Positions 48,395 through 58,858 are shown, numbered from the stretch's first letter. The stretch is DNA of 64,000 bases from Tatumella citrea (GCF_002163585.1 NZ_CP015579.1:682001-746000), one strand, 5' to 3'. A program made the numbers and translations. The notes: generated by a model from the sequence alone, not told the origin.

Positions 48395-49609
48395 ATGAAA
48401 CGGCGTATGTACAGAGGTGGGGATCTGCAACGGGTCCAGAATGTAGACGAGATGCGTGGTGTGGCTCGCTGCAGAGTTCCAAATTTTTGTTTTGAGTTCC
48501 TGGATGGTGCCTCAGAAGACGAAGTATCGCTGAAACGCAACCGCAGCGTATTCAACGAGATTGCTTTTCGGCCTCAGGCACTGGTCGATGTCTCTAAGCG
48601 GGATATTGGCAAAACTATCCTGGGAGAACGTTGTGAAGCGCCGTTTGTTATTGGCCCGACCGGATTCAGTGGTTTACTGTCCAACCAGGGGGATTTGTCA
48701 CTGGCGCGTGCAGCTGCAGCGTCTGGTATTCCTTATGTATTAAGTAACGTATCAACCGTTTCGCTGGAAGACATCTGTAATAAAACCGATGCCCGGGTGT
48801 GGATGCAAATCTATCTTTACCGAAATCGCAGTTTTGTCGAGCAACTGGTAAAACGCTTACTTAATTCAAGAATTGATACCATTGTATTAACCGTTGATAA
48901 CCCGGTACATGGTAAACGTGAATGGGACTCCCGCAATTATCGCGGGCACCTGAAACTCAGCTATCGCAATATGCTGGATGTGGTTATGCATCCGCGCTGG
49001 ATGGCCGATGTTCTGATACCAAACGGTTTCCCGCGCTTTGCTAACCTGGGTGATTTACTGGAGCCGGGCAAAGATGATGTGAAAGGCGCAGCGCATGCTC
49101 TGGCCTCACAGTTGTCTGCTGAACTGTCGTGGGATGACGTTCGCTGGTTGCGTGATCTGTGGCCGCGTAAATTACTGATTAAAGGCCTGCTGAATAAATA
49201 TGATGTCATGAAAGCTGCAGAAGCCGGGGCCGACGGAGTGATTCTGTCAAATCACGGTGGCCGTCAGTTGGATGGGGCATTATCTTCGATGGAAATACTG
49301 CCTGAAGTGATGGAAGCGGTCCGCGGCCGGATTCCTGTACTGCTGGATGGTGGTTTCCGTCGTGGCAGCGATATTGTTAAAGCCCTGGCATTAGGCGCAG
49401 AAGGAGTACTGTTAGGTCGTGCGACTTCTTATGGTCTGGCTGCCGGTGGCCAGCCTGGTGCTCAACGGGTTATCGATATTCTGAAAGAGGAGATCAGCCG
49501 CGTGATTGCTTTACTGGGTTGTCCGCAGTTCAGTGTTCTGGACGCACGCTACCTGGACTGGGAGTTACTGCGTCGTAAGACGGCAGAATGGCAGCCACCA
49601 CGCCAGTAG
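48395..49609 (+). CDS. FMN-dependent alpha-hydroxy-acid dehydrogenase, mandelate-dehydrogenase-like
   Basis: 404-aa TIM-barrel flavoenzyme of the LldD/glycolate oxidase family. FMN and substrate residues: IGPTGFSGL, QIYLYRNR, TVDNPVHGKRE, KGLLNKYD (Lys), SNHGGRQLD with catalytic His287 and Arg290, DGGFRRGSDIVKALALGA and LLGRATSYGLA. The WLRDLWPRKLLIKGLL and MHPRW stretches match (S)-mandelate dehydrogenase MdlB better than LldD. It probably passes electrons to quinone at the membrane. It is 108 bp after the transporter and ends at a strong terminator. Substrate unproven. Confidence 0.88.
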   Translation: MKRRMYRGGDLQRVQNVDEMRGVARCRVPNFCFEFLDGASEDEVSLKRNRSVFNEIAFRPQALVDVSKRDIGKTILGERCEAPFVIGPTGFSGLLSNQGDLSLARAAAASGIPYVLSNVSTVSLEDICNKTDARVWMQIYLYRNRSFVEQLVKRLLNSRIDTIVLTVDNPVHGKREWDSRNYRGHLKLSYRNMLDVVMHPRWMADVLIPNGFPRFANLGDLLEPGKDDVKGAAHALASQLSAELSWDDVRWLRDLWPRKLLIKGLLNKYDVMKAAEAGADGVILSNHGGRQLDGALSSMEILPEVMEAVRGRIPVLLDGGFRRGSDIVKALALGAEGVLLGRATSYGLAAGGQPGAQRVIDILKEEISRVIALLGCPQFSVLDARYLDWELLRRKTAEWQPPRQ

Positions 49610-49688
49610 AACATTGTTATTTCTGCTTAATGAATTGGCCGGTGACCGACAGAACTCTGTTCTGACGTGATTAGCGGGGAACATAACG

Positions 49689-49719
49689 CCGGAGACAGAA
49701 TCTGTCTCCGGTTTTTTTT
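49689..49719 (+). terminator. Rho-independent terminator of the oxidase gene
   Basis: Near-perfect dyad CCGGAGACAGA / TCTGTCTCCGG followed by eight Ts. The ~350 bp from here to osmY are presumably the osmY promoter region; no clear element is called. Confidence 0.92.
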
Positions 49720-50069
49720 GCGTCTGATATCTTTAGATTACTGATTTGTCAGGTCACTGGTCGTGTTACCTCAGCCATCACCTTCAACAACGCCATCATT
49801 CTGCCCCTGCTAAAATCCCGGAATCTGCTGCTTCTTTGAAAGCCAGTAAATTGTTTAATATAAGTAGCTGCACAACAGACGTGCGGGAAGTCCACAGGGC
49901 GCCTACAGGCAGGACTCCCGGGGTTAAGCCGATTCCTAAAAATCAGCATAACTATAAAATTCGACTACTATTAATGTCATGTGGTTGCGGTTCGCAGGCT
50001 GTATACAGGGTGTTTTCCCAAATGAGGTTAACCGTCAGGCCGGACGAGGCAGTCACACAGGAAAAATGA

Positions 50070-50672
50070 ATGAAAAGAATAAGCTGTTTACGCCGGTTGT
50101 TGCTGGTTTCGCTGCTGATTAGCCTGAATATCAGCGCCGCCGAACTCCCGGCAAAGGGGCAGGGAGCAGAAAAACACGACGATCCGTCTCTCGATTTATC
50201 GTTGAAAAGTGTTGATAAGTTTATGGATGACAGTGCCATCACGGCCAAAGTGAAAACAGTGCTGGTGGATGATCAGCATATAAATAGTACTGACCTTTCG
50301 GTGTCTACGAACCGTGGGGTTGTGTCAGTAAAAGGATTTGTCGCGTCATACAGGCAAATCAGCAAAGTAAAACAGTTGGTGGCTTCGGTGAAAGGGGTGC
50401 GACAGGTTAATGCTGATTTGCACATTAAACCGCAGCAACAAACTAATCTGAAGAGTTATGCCAGTGATACGGCAACAACCAGTGAAATTGTTGCCAGATT
50501 AGTCACGGAAAAAAGTATCTCTTCCCGCCATGTCTCGGTGACAACCAGTCATGGAGTTGTGTTACTGACCGGTAAGGTCAGCAGTCGTGAACAGAAAGTC
50601 CATGCGGGTGAGATTGCAGCGAAAGTATCGGGTGTCAGGGAAGTAAAAAATCAGTTATCTGTCGGCGAATAA
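50070..50672 (+). CDS. osmY: OsmY, periplasmic two-BON-domain stress protein
   Basis: 200-aa periplasmic chaperone-like protein induced by osmotic stress and RpoS in E. coli. Signal peptide (~1-23, ISA/AE), then two BON domains (~55-120 and ~135-198) with DDSAITAKVKTVLVDD, STNRGVVSVKGFV and TTSHGVVLLTGKV. AGGAAAA lies upstream of the ATG. Follows prfC in E. coli; here the transporter/oxidase pair is inserted between them. Confidence 0.93.
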   Translation: MKRISCLRRLLLVSLLISLNISAAELPAKGQGAEKHDDPSLDLSLKSVDKFMDDSAITAKVKTVLVDDQHINSTDLSVSTNRGVVSVKGFVASYRQISKVKQLVASVKGVRQVNADLHIKPQQQTNLKSYASDTATTSEIVARLVTEKSISSRHVSVTTSHGVVLLTGKVSSREQKVHAGEIAAKVSGVREVKNQLSVGE

Positions 50673-50796
50673 CCTGATTTCGGCAACGGAAAAGGAGTGT
50701 TATCAACAAAAGAGTATTCAGGATAGATACCGGTTCTGAGCATTAATCAGAACAACTTTTAGAGATGCATTTGTTCATGAAAGTAAGGAGATGACT

Positions 50797-50958
50797 ATGT
50801 TTCGTTGGGGAATTATCTTTCTGGTGATTGCGTTAATTGCCGCTGCGCTGGGTTTTGGCGGGCTGGCAGGAACCGCAGCATGGGCGGCTAAGGTTGTATT
50901 TATTGTTGGTATTATTTTGTTCCTTATCAGTCTGTTCACTGGCCGGAAAAGACTCTGA
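50797..50958 (+). CDS. ytjA: YtjA, DUF1328 small membrane protein
   Basis: 53-aa protein, nearly all hydrophobic, two membrane helices: [20 protein letters not shown], then [18 protein letters not shown] and a basic tail GRKRL. Almost identical in pattern to E. coli YtjA. AAGGAG lies 6 nt before ATG 50797; an ATG two codons earlier (50791) abuts the ribosome site. Downstream of osmY as in E. coli. Confidence 0.93.
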   Translation: MFRWGIIFLVIALIAAALGFGGLAGTAAWAAKVVFIVGIILFLISLFTGRKRL

Positions 50959-51109
50959 GCCACGGCTGAGCCCTTCACAGATTATCTAACAGTGGTTGCC
51001 GGTATGGATACCGGCGGCCCTGCTCTCCTGATACACTTCTGTCAACTTTCTGTCGTATTGCCAGTCTGAGTGCCGGTGCGTTACGGCATTCTGGTGAAAG
51101 GAGACAGCC

Positions 51110-51916
51110 TTGCGATTTATTGATACTCACTGCCATTATGATTTTCCGCCGTTTGAACATCAGGAAACGACGGAGCTGGCCCGTGCCCGGAGTGCTGGCG
51201 TGGAAAAAATCATTATTCCTGCTGTCACTCAGGCACGTTTTTCTGCTGTGATGCAACTGGCCGACACCTATTCTCCTCTTTACGCTGCGCTCGGACTGCA
51301 TCCGGTCTGGTCAGATGATCATTGTGATGATGATATCGACAAGTTGCAGCAATGGTTACATCAGCGGCCAGAAAAGCTGGTGGCTATCGGGGAAACCGGT
51401 CTGGACTATTTCACTCCGGCCCTGGCTGCTCAGTCCGCAAAACAGATCACCTTTCTCAAAGCGCAGTGTGCGTTGGCTAAACGCTATGATTTACCGCTTA
51501 TCCTTCATTCGCGGCGAACTCATGACCCACTGGCCGGGTTACTCCGTCAGGCACAATTACCGGCGACCGGAGTCATTCACGGTTTTGCCGGTAGCCTGCC
51601 TCAGGCGATGGCATTTGTTAAACTCGGTTACCGGATTGGGGTCGGTGGAACTATCACATACCCACGAGCAGCAAAAACACGCCACACGATAGCCAGCCTG
51701 CCGTTGTCATCACTGGTGCTGGAAACGGATGCGCCCGACATGCCCTTACAGGGATATCAGGGACAACCTAACCGGCCAGAGCAGGTAGCCGTGGTTTGTC
51801 AGATACTGGCTGAATTACGTTCTGAGCCTGCGGAACAGATTGCGGAAGTTATTCTGGAAAATACTGTTCAGCTATTTCCTCGTTTGCAGACGGATAACGG
51901 ACAATCCCCAACGTAG
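51110..51916 (+). CDS. yjjV: YjjV, TatD-family metal-dependent hydrolase
   Basis: 268-aa TatD-like nuclease/hydrolase with a TIM-barrel metal centre: DTHCHYDFPPF, GETGLDYF, ILHSRRTHD, VIHGFAGS and LETDAPDMPLQGYQGQPNRPE. The start is TTG at 51110, with AAGGAG 8 nt upstream and no earlier ATG in frame. In E. coli it follows yjjU, which is missing here. Confidence 0.92.
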   Translation: MRFIDTHCHYDFPPFEHQETTELARARSAGVEKIIIPAVTQARFSAVMQLADTYSPLYAALGLHPVWSDDHCDDDIDKLQQWLHQRPEKLVAIGETGLDYFTPALAAQSAKQITFLKAQCALAKRYDLPLILHSRRTHDPLAGLLRQAQLPATGVIHGFAGSLPQAMAFVKLGYRIGVGGTITYPRAAKTRHTIASLPLSSLVLETDAPDMPLQGYQGQPNRPEQVAVVCQILAELRSEPAEQIAEVILENTVQLFPRLQTDNGQSPT

Positions 51917-52145
51917 CGAACCGGGATGTAATGTTATTATCGAAACATTCGGTGTTGTCTGCATACGTAAAGCCGCGCCTCACCGATTTATTTACTACTG
52001 TTTCGCCGTTATTACCCCAGGAAAACAGCATTTGTTTGATCCTTCTCGCGATTGTTTTGCTGTATCTTTGTTATTATATGAACATAGAAAGGCATTTTAT
52101 TGTTAGAAAAATATCAAAGGGCGCTTGCCCGCAGAGGAAATCTTC

Positions 52146-52925
52146 ATGACTGATATGACCGACATTGCCCGCAGGGCAATAGGGCTGATGGATCTTACTA
52201 CGCTCAATGATGATGATACTGAGGACAAAGTGACCGCGCTTTGTCACCAGGCAAATTCCCCGGCCGGCCTGACCGCTGCTATTTGCATCTATCCACGATT
52301 TGTCCCTCTGGCGCGAAAAGTACTGCGTGAGCAGGGAACACCTCAGGTGCGTATTGCCACAGTAACCAATTTCCCTGCAGGGGGCGATGACGTGCAAATT
52401 GCCCTTGCGGAGACCCGTGCTGCCATTGCTTATGGTGCAGATGAAGTTGACGTTGTGTTTCCCTGGCGGTCGCTAAAAGCCGGTGATGCACAACGTGGAG
52501 CAGAACTGGTGAGTGCCTGTAGCAAGGCGTGTCATGAGGCAAAAGTACTGCTAAAAGTGATTATTGAAAGTGGTGAGTTACAGCAACCAGCACTGATTCG
52601 CCAGGCTTCTGAAATTGCGATTGAATCCGGGGCTGATTTTATCAAAACCTCGACCGGGAAGGTGCCGGTTAATGCCACTCTGGAAACCGCCAGAATTATG
52701 CTGGAAGTGATTCGTGATAAAGGCGTTGCCGCCAGCGTCGGATTCAAACCTGCCGGTGGAGTCCGGACCACCGAAGATGCCGCTGCCTATCTGGCGCTGG
52801 CCGCTGAGATCCTTGGCGATGAATGGGCTGATGCGCGGCATTTCCGTTTCGGAGCATCCGGGTTACTGAACAGTCTGCTGAAAACCTGTGGTACGGAGGT
52901 TAACGGAACCACTTCCGGTTACTGA
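52146..52925 (+). CDS. deoC: DeoC, deoxyribose-phosphate aldolase
   Basis: 259-aa class I aldolase splitting 2-deoxyribose 5-phosphate to acetaldehyde and glyceraldehyde 3-phosphate. Schiff-base Lys in DFIKTSTGK, second catalytic Lys in [12 protein letters not shown], and [22 protein letters not shown] 52146 follows GAGGAAATCTTC. First gene of deoCABD. A half-site TGTTAGAA (52101-52108) resembling the DeoR operator arm lies 45 nt upstream; a complete palindrome is not evident. Confidence 0.97.
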   Translation: MTDMTDIARRAIGLMDLTTLNDDDTEDKVTALCHQANSPAGLTAAICIYPRFVPLARKVLREQGTPQVRIATVTNFPAGGDDVQIALAETRAAIAYGADEVDVVFPWRSLKAGDAQRGAELVSACSKACHEAKVLLKVIIESGELQQPALIRQASEIAIESGADFIKTSTGKVPVNATLETARIMLEVIRDKGVAASVGFKPAGGVRTTEDAAAYLALAAEILGDEWADARHFRFGASGLLNSLLKTCGTEVNGTTSGY

Positions 52926-52955
52926 TTCACGGCTCACTGCAAGCAGGAGGTCGAT

Positions 52956-54275
52956 ATGTTACTGCCACAGGAAATTATTCGTAAAAAGCGCGATGGGCAT
53001 GTGCTAAGCGCCCCGGAAATCAGCCATTTTATCCGGGGGATCACAGATAATTCGGTATCAGAAGGGCAAATTGCCGCTCTGGCAATGGCTATCTGGTTCC
53101 GTGATATGACTTTGCCGGAACGGGTAGCTCTGACACTGGCTATGCGTGACTCCGGCACAGTCCTCAACTGGCAGGATTTACATCTCAATGGCCCGGTGGT
53201 GGATAAACATTCCACCGGCGGTGTTGGCGATGTTACATCCCTGATGCTGGGACCGATGATTGCTGCCTGTGGCGGCTATGTGCCGATGATTTCCGGGCGC
53301 GGCCTCGGTCATACCGGCGGAACGCTGGATAAGCTGGAAGCGATTCCCGGATTTGATATTTTTCCTGATGATCAACGTTTCCGTCAGATCATCCGTGATA
53401 CCGGGGTAGCGATAATCGGCCAGACCCGGTCACTGGCACCGGCCGATCAGCGTTTTTATGCAACCCGTGATATCAGTGCCACCGTTGATTCTATACCACT
53501 GATTACTGCTTCTATTCTGGCGAAGAAACTGGCGGAGGGGCTGGATGCGCTGGTGATGGACGTAAAAGTGGGCAGTGGTGCATTTATGCCAGATTACGCA
53601 CAATCAGAGTTGCTGGCGGGTGCTATTGTCGGAGTAGCTAACGGCGCAGGCTGCAAAACGACGGCACTGCTGACCGATATGAGTCAGGTACTGGCCCGTT
53701 CCGCCGGGAATGCAACGGAGGTTCGTGAGGCGGTGCGATTCCTGAGAGGGGATGAGCGGAATTCACGCCTGCTGGAAGTAACATTGGCATTATGCAGCGA
53801 AATGCTGGTCAGCAGTGGTCTGGCATCTGATGATGCGGCGGCCCGGGCACGGCTGATGCAGGTGCTGGACAACGGCCGTGCAGCAGAAGTGTTTGGCAGA
53901 ATGGTGGCAGAACAGCGTGGTCCGGCTGATTTCGTTGAGCATTACCAACGCTATCTGCCGACAGCTCCGGTGATTAAACCACTGTTTGCCACCGCCGAAG
54001 GTTATCTCCATGCGATGGATACCCGGGAAATCGGTATGACTGTGGTCCGGTTAGGGGGCGGTCGACAGCGGGCCAGTGACGGAATTGATTATCGTGTCGG
54101 CCTGACTGAAGTGGCTGAACTGGGACAAGCGGTGGATGCACAAAGTCCGTTAGCGGTGATTCACGCGGCTGATGAAGACAGCTGGCAGATGGCAGCGAAA
54201 GATATTCGCGAAGCGATGAGTATCAGTGACCAGCCAGCGAAAGAAATACCGCTCATCTATCGCAGAATTAGTTAA
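52956..54275 (+). CDS. deoA: DeoA, thymidine phosphorylase
   Basis: 439-aa enzyme phosphorolysing thymidine and deoxyuridine. Signature: [29 protein letters not shown] (two contiguous motifs), and the phosphate/nucleoside residues in [13 protein letters not shown]. Full length. AGGAGG precedes the ATG. Second gene of deoCABD. Confidence 0.97.
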   Translation: MLLPQEIIRKKRDGHVLSAPEISHFIRGITDNSVSEGQIAALAMAIWFRDMTLPERVALTLAMRDSGTVLNWQDLHLNGPVVDKHSTGGVGDVTSLMLGPMIAACGGYVPMISGRGLGHTGGTLDKLEAIPGFDIFPDDQRFRQIIRDTGVAIIGQTRSLAPADQRFYATRDISATVDSIPLITASILAKKLAEGLDALVMDVKVGSGAFMPDYAQSELLAGAIVGVANGAGCKTTALLTDMSQVLARSAGNATEVREAVRFLRGDERNSRLLEVTLALCSEMLVSSGLASDDAAARARLMQVLDNGRAAEVFGRMVAEQRGPADFVEHYQRYLPTAPVIKPLFATAEGYLHAMDTREIGMTVVRLGGGRQRASDGIDYRVGLTEVAELGQAVDAQSPLAVIHAADEDSWQMAAKDIREAMSISDQPAKEIPLIYRRIS

Positions 54276-54333
54276 TTGGTAGCATACTGTTCTGATCAGT
54301 TTTTTTCACTCTGTAAACGCATAGGAGGCGAGA

Positions 54334-55557
54334 ATGAAACGTGCATTTATCATGGTACTGGATTCCTTCGGGATCGGTGCCAGCGCGGATGCGGAAAAAT
54401 TCGGTGATACCGGTTCAGATACCCTGGGCCATATTGCACAAGCCTGTAGTGAAGGTCGGGCCGATCAGGGCAGAAAAGGCCCGTTATCGTTACCGAACCT
54501 GACATCTCTGGGGCTGGCGAAGTCAGCAGAGCTGTCGACAGGAAAAATCCCGGCAGGCATGGATGCTCAGGCTGAGGTTATCGGAGCCTATGCCAGTGCC
54601 AGTGAACTCTCTTCGGGAAAAGACACCCCGTCCGGACACTGGGAAATTGCCGGAGTACCGGTATTGTTTGACTGGGGCTACTTCTCTGATGAAACCAACA
54701 GTTTTCCACAGCCATTGCTGGATACTCTGACAGAAAAGGCGGGGTTACCCGGTTACCTTGGTAACTGTCACTCTTCAGGTACAGTGATCCTCGATCAACT
54801 GGGCGAAGAGCACATGCGCACCGGAAAACCTATTTTTTATACTTCCGCCGATTCGGTATTCCAGATTGCCTGCCACGAAGAGACTTTCGGGCTGGAGCGG
54901 TTGTATGAATTATGCGAAATTGCCCGTAAAGAGTTAACCGAGGGTGGCTACAATATTGGCAGGGTGATTGCCCGGCCATTTATCGGACAAAAAGCGGGCG
55001 AGTTCGTTCGTACCGGCAACCGACATGATTTGGCTGTTGAACCGCCTTCCGCAACCATGCTGCAGAAGCTGGTGGAAGAGAAGGGTGGTGAGGTAATTTC
55101 GGTGGGTAAAATTGCCGATATTTATGCCCAACAGGGAATCACTAAAAGAGTAAAAGCCACCGGGCTGGATGCGTTATTTGATGCCACAGTCATCGAAATG
55201 CAACAGGCGCCTGATAACTCAATTGTGTTTACTAACTTTGTCGATTTCGATTCAAGTTGGGGACACCGCCGTGATGTGGCTGGTTATGCCGCCGGTCTGG
55301 AGCTGTTTGATCGTCGCCTTCCGGAACTGATGGCGCTGGTGAATCCGGGGGATATTCTTATCCTGACCGCTGACCATGGTTGTGACCCAACCTGGCACGG
55401 CACCGACCATACCCGCGAGCATATTCCGGTATTAATCTATGGCCCTGACGTTAAACCAGGATCCAGGGGACAACGAGACACATTTGCTGATATCGGCCAG
55501 ACGATAGCGACATATTTCGGTCTTTCTGCTATGGATTACGGGCGTAACATGCTGTAA
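54334..55557 (+). CDS. deoB: DeoB, phosphopentomutase
   Basis: 407-aa alkaline-phosphatase-superfamily metalloenzyme interconverting (deoxy)ribose 1- and 5-phosphates, linking DeoA/DeoD to DeoC. Motifs: [28 protein letters not shown] with the catalytic Thr, [35 protein letters not shown] with the metal ligands. GGAGG precedes the ATG. Confidence 0.97.
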   Translation: MKRAFIMVLDSFGIGASADAEKFGDTGSDTLGHIAQACSEGRADQGRKGPLSLPNLTSLGLAKSAELSTGKIPAGMDAQAEVIGAYASASELSSGKDTPSGHWEIAGVPVLFDWGYFSDETNSFPQPLLDTLTEKAGLPGYLGNCHSSGTVILDQLGEEHMRTGKPIFYTSADSVFQIACHEETFGLERLYELCEIARKELTEGGYNIGRVIARPFIGQKAGEFVRTGNRHDLAVEPPSATMLQKLVEEKGGEVISVGKIADIYAQQGITKRVKATGLDALFDATVIEMQQAPDNSIVFTNFVDFDSSWGHRRDVAGYAAGLELFDRRLPELMALVNPGDILILTADHGCDPTWHGTDHTREHIPVLIYGPDVKPGSRGQRDTFADIGQTIATYFGLSAMDYGRNML

Positions 55558-55626
55558 AAAGCATCCCTGATTTTTCACTGCCTGGTGCTGAGCCAGGCAA
55601 TGACCTGTTTGAGAGGAAAAAACAAC

Positions 55627-56346
55627 ATGGCTACACCTCATATTAATGCTGAACCGGGTGATTTCGCTGACGTGGTTCTGATGCCGGGCGATCCGCTGCG
55701 TGCTAAATATATTGCAGAAAACTTTCTGCAGGATGCCCGTGAGGTTAACAATGTGCGCGGTATGCTCGGTTATACCGGGACTTATAAAGGCCGTAAAATT
55801 TCGGTAATGGGCCACGGAATGGGTATTCCTTCCTGCTCCATTTATGCTAAAGAGCTGATCACTGATTTTGGCGTGAAAACCATTATTCGTGTAGGTTCCT
55901 GCGGAGCGGTTCGTCCGGACGTTAAACTGCGTGACGTCGTGATTGGTATGGGTGCCTGTACCGATTCTAAAGTGAACCGTATGCGTTTTAAAGACCATGA
56001 TTTTGCGGCCATCGCTGATTTCGATCTGGTGCGTAATGCAGTGGATGCGGCGAAAAAACTGGGAATCGATGCCCGTGTAGGTAACATCTTCTCGGCTGAT
56101 TTATTTTACAGCCCTGACCCGCAGATGTTTGATGTGATGGAAAAATACGGCATTCTCGGGGTAGAGATGGAAGCTGCTGGTATTTATGGTGTTGCGGCAG
56201 AGTTCGGAGCGAAAGCGCTGGCTATCTGTACTGTCTCTGACCATATCCGTTCCGGTGAGCAGACGACTGCAGAAGAGCGTCAGACTACGTTTAATGACAT
56301 GATTAATATCGCTCTGGAATCTGTGTTAGCGGGTTCTCAGGCGTAA
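55627..56346 (+). CDS. deoD: DeoD, purine-nucleoside phosphorylase
   Basis: 239-aa hexameric PNP phosphorolysing purine (deoxy)nucleosides. Motifs: [43 protein letters not shown] and SDHIRSGE with the catalytic Asp. ATG 55627 ([17 protein letters not shown]) follows GAGAGGAAA; upstream in-frame codons to 55585 are not part of the family. Last gene of deoCABD. Confidence 0.97.
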   Translation: MATPHINAEPGDFADVVLMPGDPLRAKYIAENFLQDAREVNNVRGMLGYTGTYKGRKISVMGHGMGIPSCSIYAKELITDFGVKTIIRVGSCGAVRPDVKLRDVVIGMGACTDSKVNRMRFKDHDFAAIADFDLVRNAVDAAKKLGIDARVGNIFSADLFYSPDPQMFDVMEKYGILGVEMEAAGIYGVAAEFGAKALAICTVSDHIRSGEQTTAEERQTTFNDMINIALESVLAGSQA

Positions 56347-56360
56347 TCCCCGTCCTGATG

Positions 56361-56398
56361 ATAACGCGGAATAGTGCTCCGGCATTTTTTCGCGTTAT
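56361..56398 (+). terminator. Possible terminator of the deo operon
   Basis: Outer dyad ATAACGCG / CGCGTTAT enclosing a short CGGA / TCCG stem that is followed by GCATTTTTT. Modest stem strength. Confidence 0.4.
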
Positions 56399-56524
56399 TC
56401 ACCTTATGTTACATTTTTAAATAAGTGACACACTTTAGTTTCCCCGGGCTCAACTTGGCACTGGCTAACTATCTCTCTATGATAGGCGTTTGAAGATCAT
56501 GCTCCCAGCAAACTATGTTATGTA

Positions 56525-58462
56525 ATGAAGCTGCGTAATTTCGAAATTGAAGAAAAACTGTTCATTCGTCGTGCAATAGCGGCTTTTGGCTTAGTGGCGG
56601 CTTGCTTTGGCATCCTGGCGTATAACCTCTATCGCCTGCAGATTAACGAACACAGTTACTACCAGACCCGGTCTAACAATAATGACATCAAAATGATCCC
56701 GATCGCGCCAACGCGTGGGATTATCTATGACCGGAATGGCACACCGCTGGTAAAAAATATCACCCAGTATGATCTGACGATTATTCCCTACCAGATCACT
56801 AACCTGAAAGAGACTATCCAGGCACTGACTCCGCTGATTGGTCTGACTCCGGACGATGTGGCTGACTTCTGGCATCGCCTGAAGCAGAACAGCCGTTACA
56901 AGCCGATTATCGTTAAAGACGAGCTGTCAGAAGAGCAGATAGCCCGATTTTCGATCGATGAATATCGTTTCCCGGGCGTGAGTATCGAATCTTATCAGGA
57001 CAGACAATACCCGTACGGTGCGGATTTAGCGCATGTGGTCGGTTATGTCTCGAAAATTAATGATAACGACTTTAAGAAACTGAATGCTGCAGGTATTTCT
57101 GAGAACTATGCTGCTGACCACAACATTGGTAAGCAGGGTATTGAAGGTTATTACGAGTCAGTGCTGCACGGGCAAACCGGTTATCAGGAAGTTGAAGTCG
57201 ACAACCACGGACGTATTGTCCGGGTATTGAGCGAACAGCCGCCGGTAGCAGGTAAAAATGTCTGGCTGACCCTGGACCTGCCGTTGCAACAATATGTTGA
57301 AAACCTGCTGGCAGGACAGCGTGCCGCTGTACTGGTAGAAGATCCGCACGATGGCTCGGTACTGGCGATGGTCTCGGCTCCCAGCTATGATCCTAACCCG
57401 TTTGTTAAGGGGATCAGCTATAAAGCCTATGAAGATCTGCTGCACAATAAAGATCTGCCGTTGATTAACCGCGTCACCCAGGGGCTGTATCCACCGGCAT
57501 CCACAGTTAAGCCCTATATGGCGATGTCTGCTCTGCTTAACGGGGTTATTACTCCACAGACAACTTTCTTCGGGGCTCCGACCTGGACATTACCGGGCAC
57601 TGATCGCCATTACCGGGACTGGAAAAAAACCGGTCATGGCATGCTGAACGTAACTAAGGCGATAGAAGAGTCTGCGGATACTTTCTTCTACCAGGTCGCG
57701 TATATGATGGGAATCGACAGAATTCACACTATGCTCAGCCAGTTTGGTTACGGCAGACTGACCGGTATTGATCTGCACGAAGAATATAAGGGGCTGCTGC
57801 CAAGCCGTGACTGGAAGCAGGCGGTGCATAAAAAAGCCTGGTATCAGGGGGATACCATTTCCGTAGGTATCGGACAGGGCTACTGGATTGCGACGCCGAT
57901 TCAGATGGTAAAAGCACTGGTGACTCTGTTAAATAACGGGAAGGTGCTGACACCGCACCTGCTGATGAAAGAACAGCAGGGCAATACGGTAGAACCTTAT
58001 CAGCCGGCTTCTGCGGCGCCACAAATTGGCGATCCTAACTCTCCTTACTGGTCGCTGGTGCGACATGCTATGTTTGGTATGGCGAATGCTCCAAACGGTA
58101 CCGGATATAAATACTTCCATACCGCGCCATATGGCATTGCGGCGAAGAGTGGTACCTCGCAGGTATTCAGCCTGAGGGAGAACCAGGTGTATAACGCGAA
58201 AATGATTCCTGTGCGCCTGCGTGACCATATTTTCTATACTGCGTTTGCGCCGTTTAAAGACCCTAAAGTGGCTGTGGCGGTGATTCTGGAAAATGGTGGT
58301 ATTAACGGCGTTGTCGCGGCACCGCTGATGCGTCAGATACTTGACCATATTATGCTGCCACAGGGGAGTGCTGTTCCGCCTGCGGATGATAAAGGTGCTA
58401 TTCCGCAGAATATTCCGGACAACGGCGGAGTTGCTCCCGGTTCGGTGACCACCGACCAGTAA
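56525..58462 (+). CDS. mrdA: Penicillin-binding protein 2 (MrdA) homologue, probably a paralogue
   Basis: 645-aa class B PBP, an elongasome transpeptidase. An N-terminal membrane helix (~14-36) is followed by the PBP dimerisation/head domain (PIAPTRGIIYDRNG). The transpeptidase domain has Ser326 in PASTVKP (SxxK), SAD at 383-385 and KSGT at 541-544; all catalytic motifs are intact. Long stretches match E. coli PBP2 (EESADTFFYQVAY, WYQGDTISVGIGQGYW). Unlike canonical mrdA it is not beside rodA, rlmH or rsfS; it stands alone between deoD and tRNA-Phe and lacks a clear Shine-Dalgarno. This suggests a second, conditionally expressed PBP2 like Salmonella PBP2SAL. Confidence 0.9.
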   Translation: MKLRNFEIEEKLFIRRAIAAFGLVAACFGILAYNLYRLQINEHSYYQTRSNNNDIKMIPIAPTRGIIYDRNGTPLVKNITQYDLTIIPYQITNLKETIQALTPLIGLTPDDVADFWHRLKQNSRYKPIIVKDELSEEQIARFSIDEYRFPGVSIESYQDRQYPYGADLAHVVGYVSKINDNDFKKLNAAGISENYAADHNIGKQGIEGYYESVLHGQTGYQEVEVDNHGRIVRVLSEQPPVAGKNVWLTLDLPLQQYVENLLAGQRAAVLVEDPHDGSVLAMVSAPSYDPNPFVKGISYKAYEDLLHNKDLPLINRVTQGLYPPASTVKPYMAMSALLNGVITPQTTFFGAPTWTLPGTDRHYRDWKKTGHGMLNVTKAIEESADTFFYQVAYMMGIDRIHTMLSQFGYGRLTGIDLHEEYKGLLPSRDWKQAVHKKAWYQGDTISVGIGQGYWIATPIQMVKALVTLLNNGKVLTPHLLMKEQQGNTVEPYQPASAAPQIGDPNSPYWSLVRHAMFGMANAPNGTGYKYFHTAPYGIAAKSGTSQVFSLRENQVYNAKMIPVRLRDHIFYTAFAPFKDPKVAVAVILENGGINGVVAAPLMRQILDHIMLPQGSAVPPADDKGAIPQNIPDNGGVAPGSVTTDQ

Positions 58463-58465
58463 TCC

Positions 58466-58499
58466 TTAGCCGCACTCCCCGGCCGGGGGATGCGGCTAA
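58466..58499 (+). terminator. Terminator hairpin of the PBP2 gene
   Basis: Long GC-rich dyad TTAGCCGCA / TGCGGCTAA continuing into TCCCC / GGGGA, 3 nt past the stop; no long T run. Confidence 0.65.
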
Positions 58500-58622
58500 A
58501 GTATTCAGATTGTTTATAAGTGAAGCAAAAGGCCAAAAGTTGCTGTAAAAGCAAGCGGTCAGCACGCTAGTGATGAAAATTGATTGACGCAGCACAGTGA
58601 TTAAGGTTTAATGCGCCCCGTT

Positions 58623-58698
58623 GCCCGAATAGCTCAGTCGGTAGAGCAGGGGATTGAAAATCCCCGTGTCCTTGGTTCGATTCCGAGTTCGGGCACCA
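58623..58698 (+). tRNA. pheV: tRNA-Phe (anticodon GAA), attachment site of an island
   Basis: 76-nt cloverleaf with encoded CCA: acceptor GCCCGAA / TTCGGGC, D-arm AGCTCAGTCGGTAGAGC, anticodon arm GGGGATTGAAAATCCCC with GAA, and T-arm GGTTCGATTCC. An integrase gene reading away begins ~160 bp downstream, the usual layout when an element integrates in the tRNA 3' end; the second attachment copy would lie beyond the window. Symbol is the generic Phe tRNA name. Confidence 0.97.
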
Positions 58699-58716
58699 CT
58701 ATTCTTTTTTTATGCC

Positions 58717-58734
58717 TTCCTATGAATTCCTATG
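58717..58734 (+). repeat. Short direct repeat in the att-int interval
   Basis: TTCCTATG occurs twice 10 bp apart between the tRNA and the integrase, where integrase arm-type or recombination-directionality-factor sites are expected. Too short to be sure. Confidence 0.3.
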
Positions 58735-58858
58735 TTGTTGCAATTCAACAGGTTGGGATAAAAAGTCTTTCTGATACGTTTTGATTTATCCCTTCGTATC
58801 CGGAGAATTTGGGGTCAGATTGCGGGTCATTCAGTTCGACAACTGGAGTGACCCTCAC

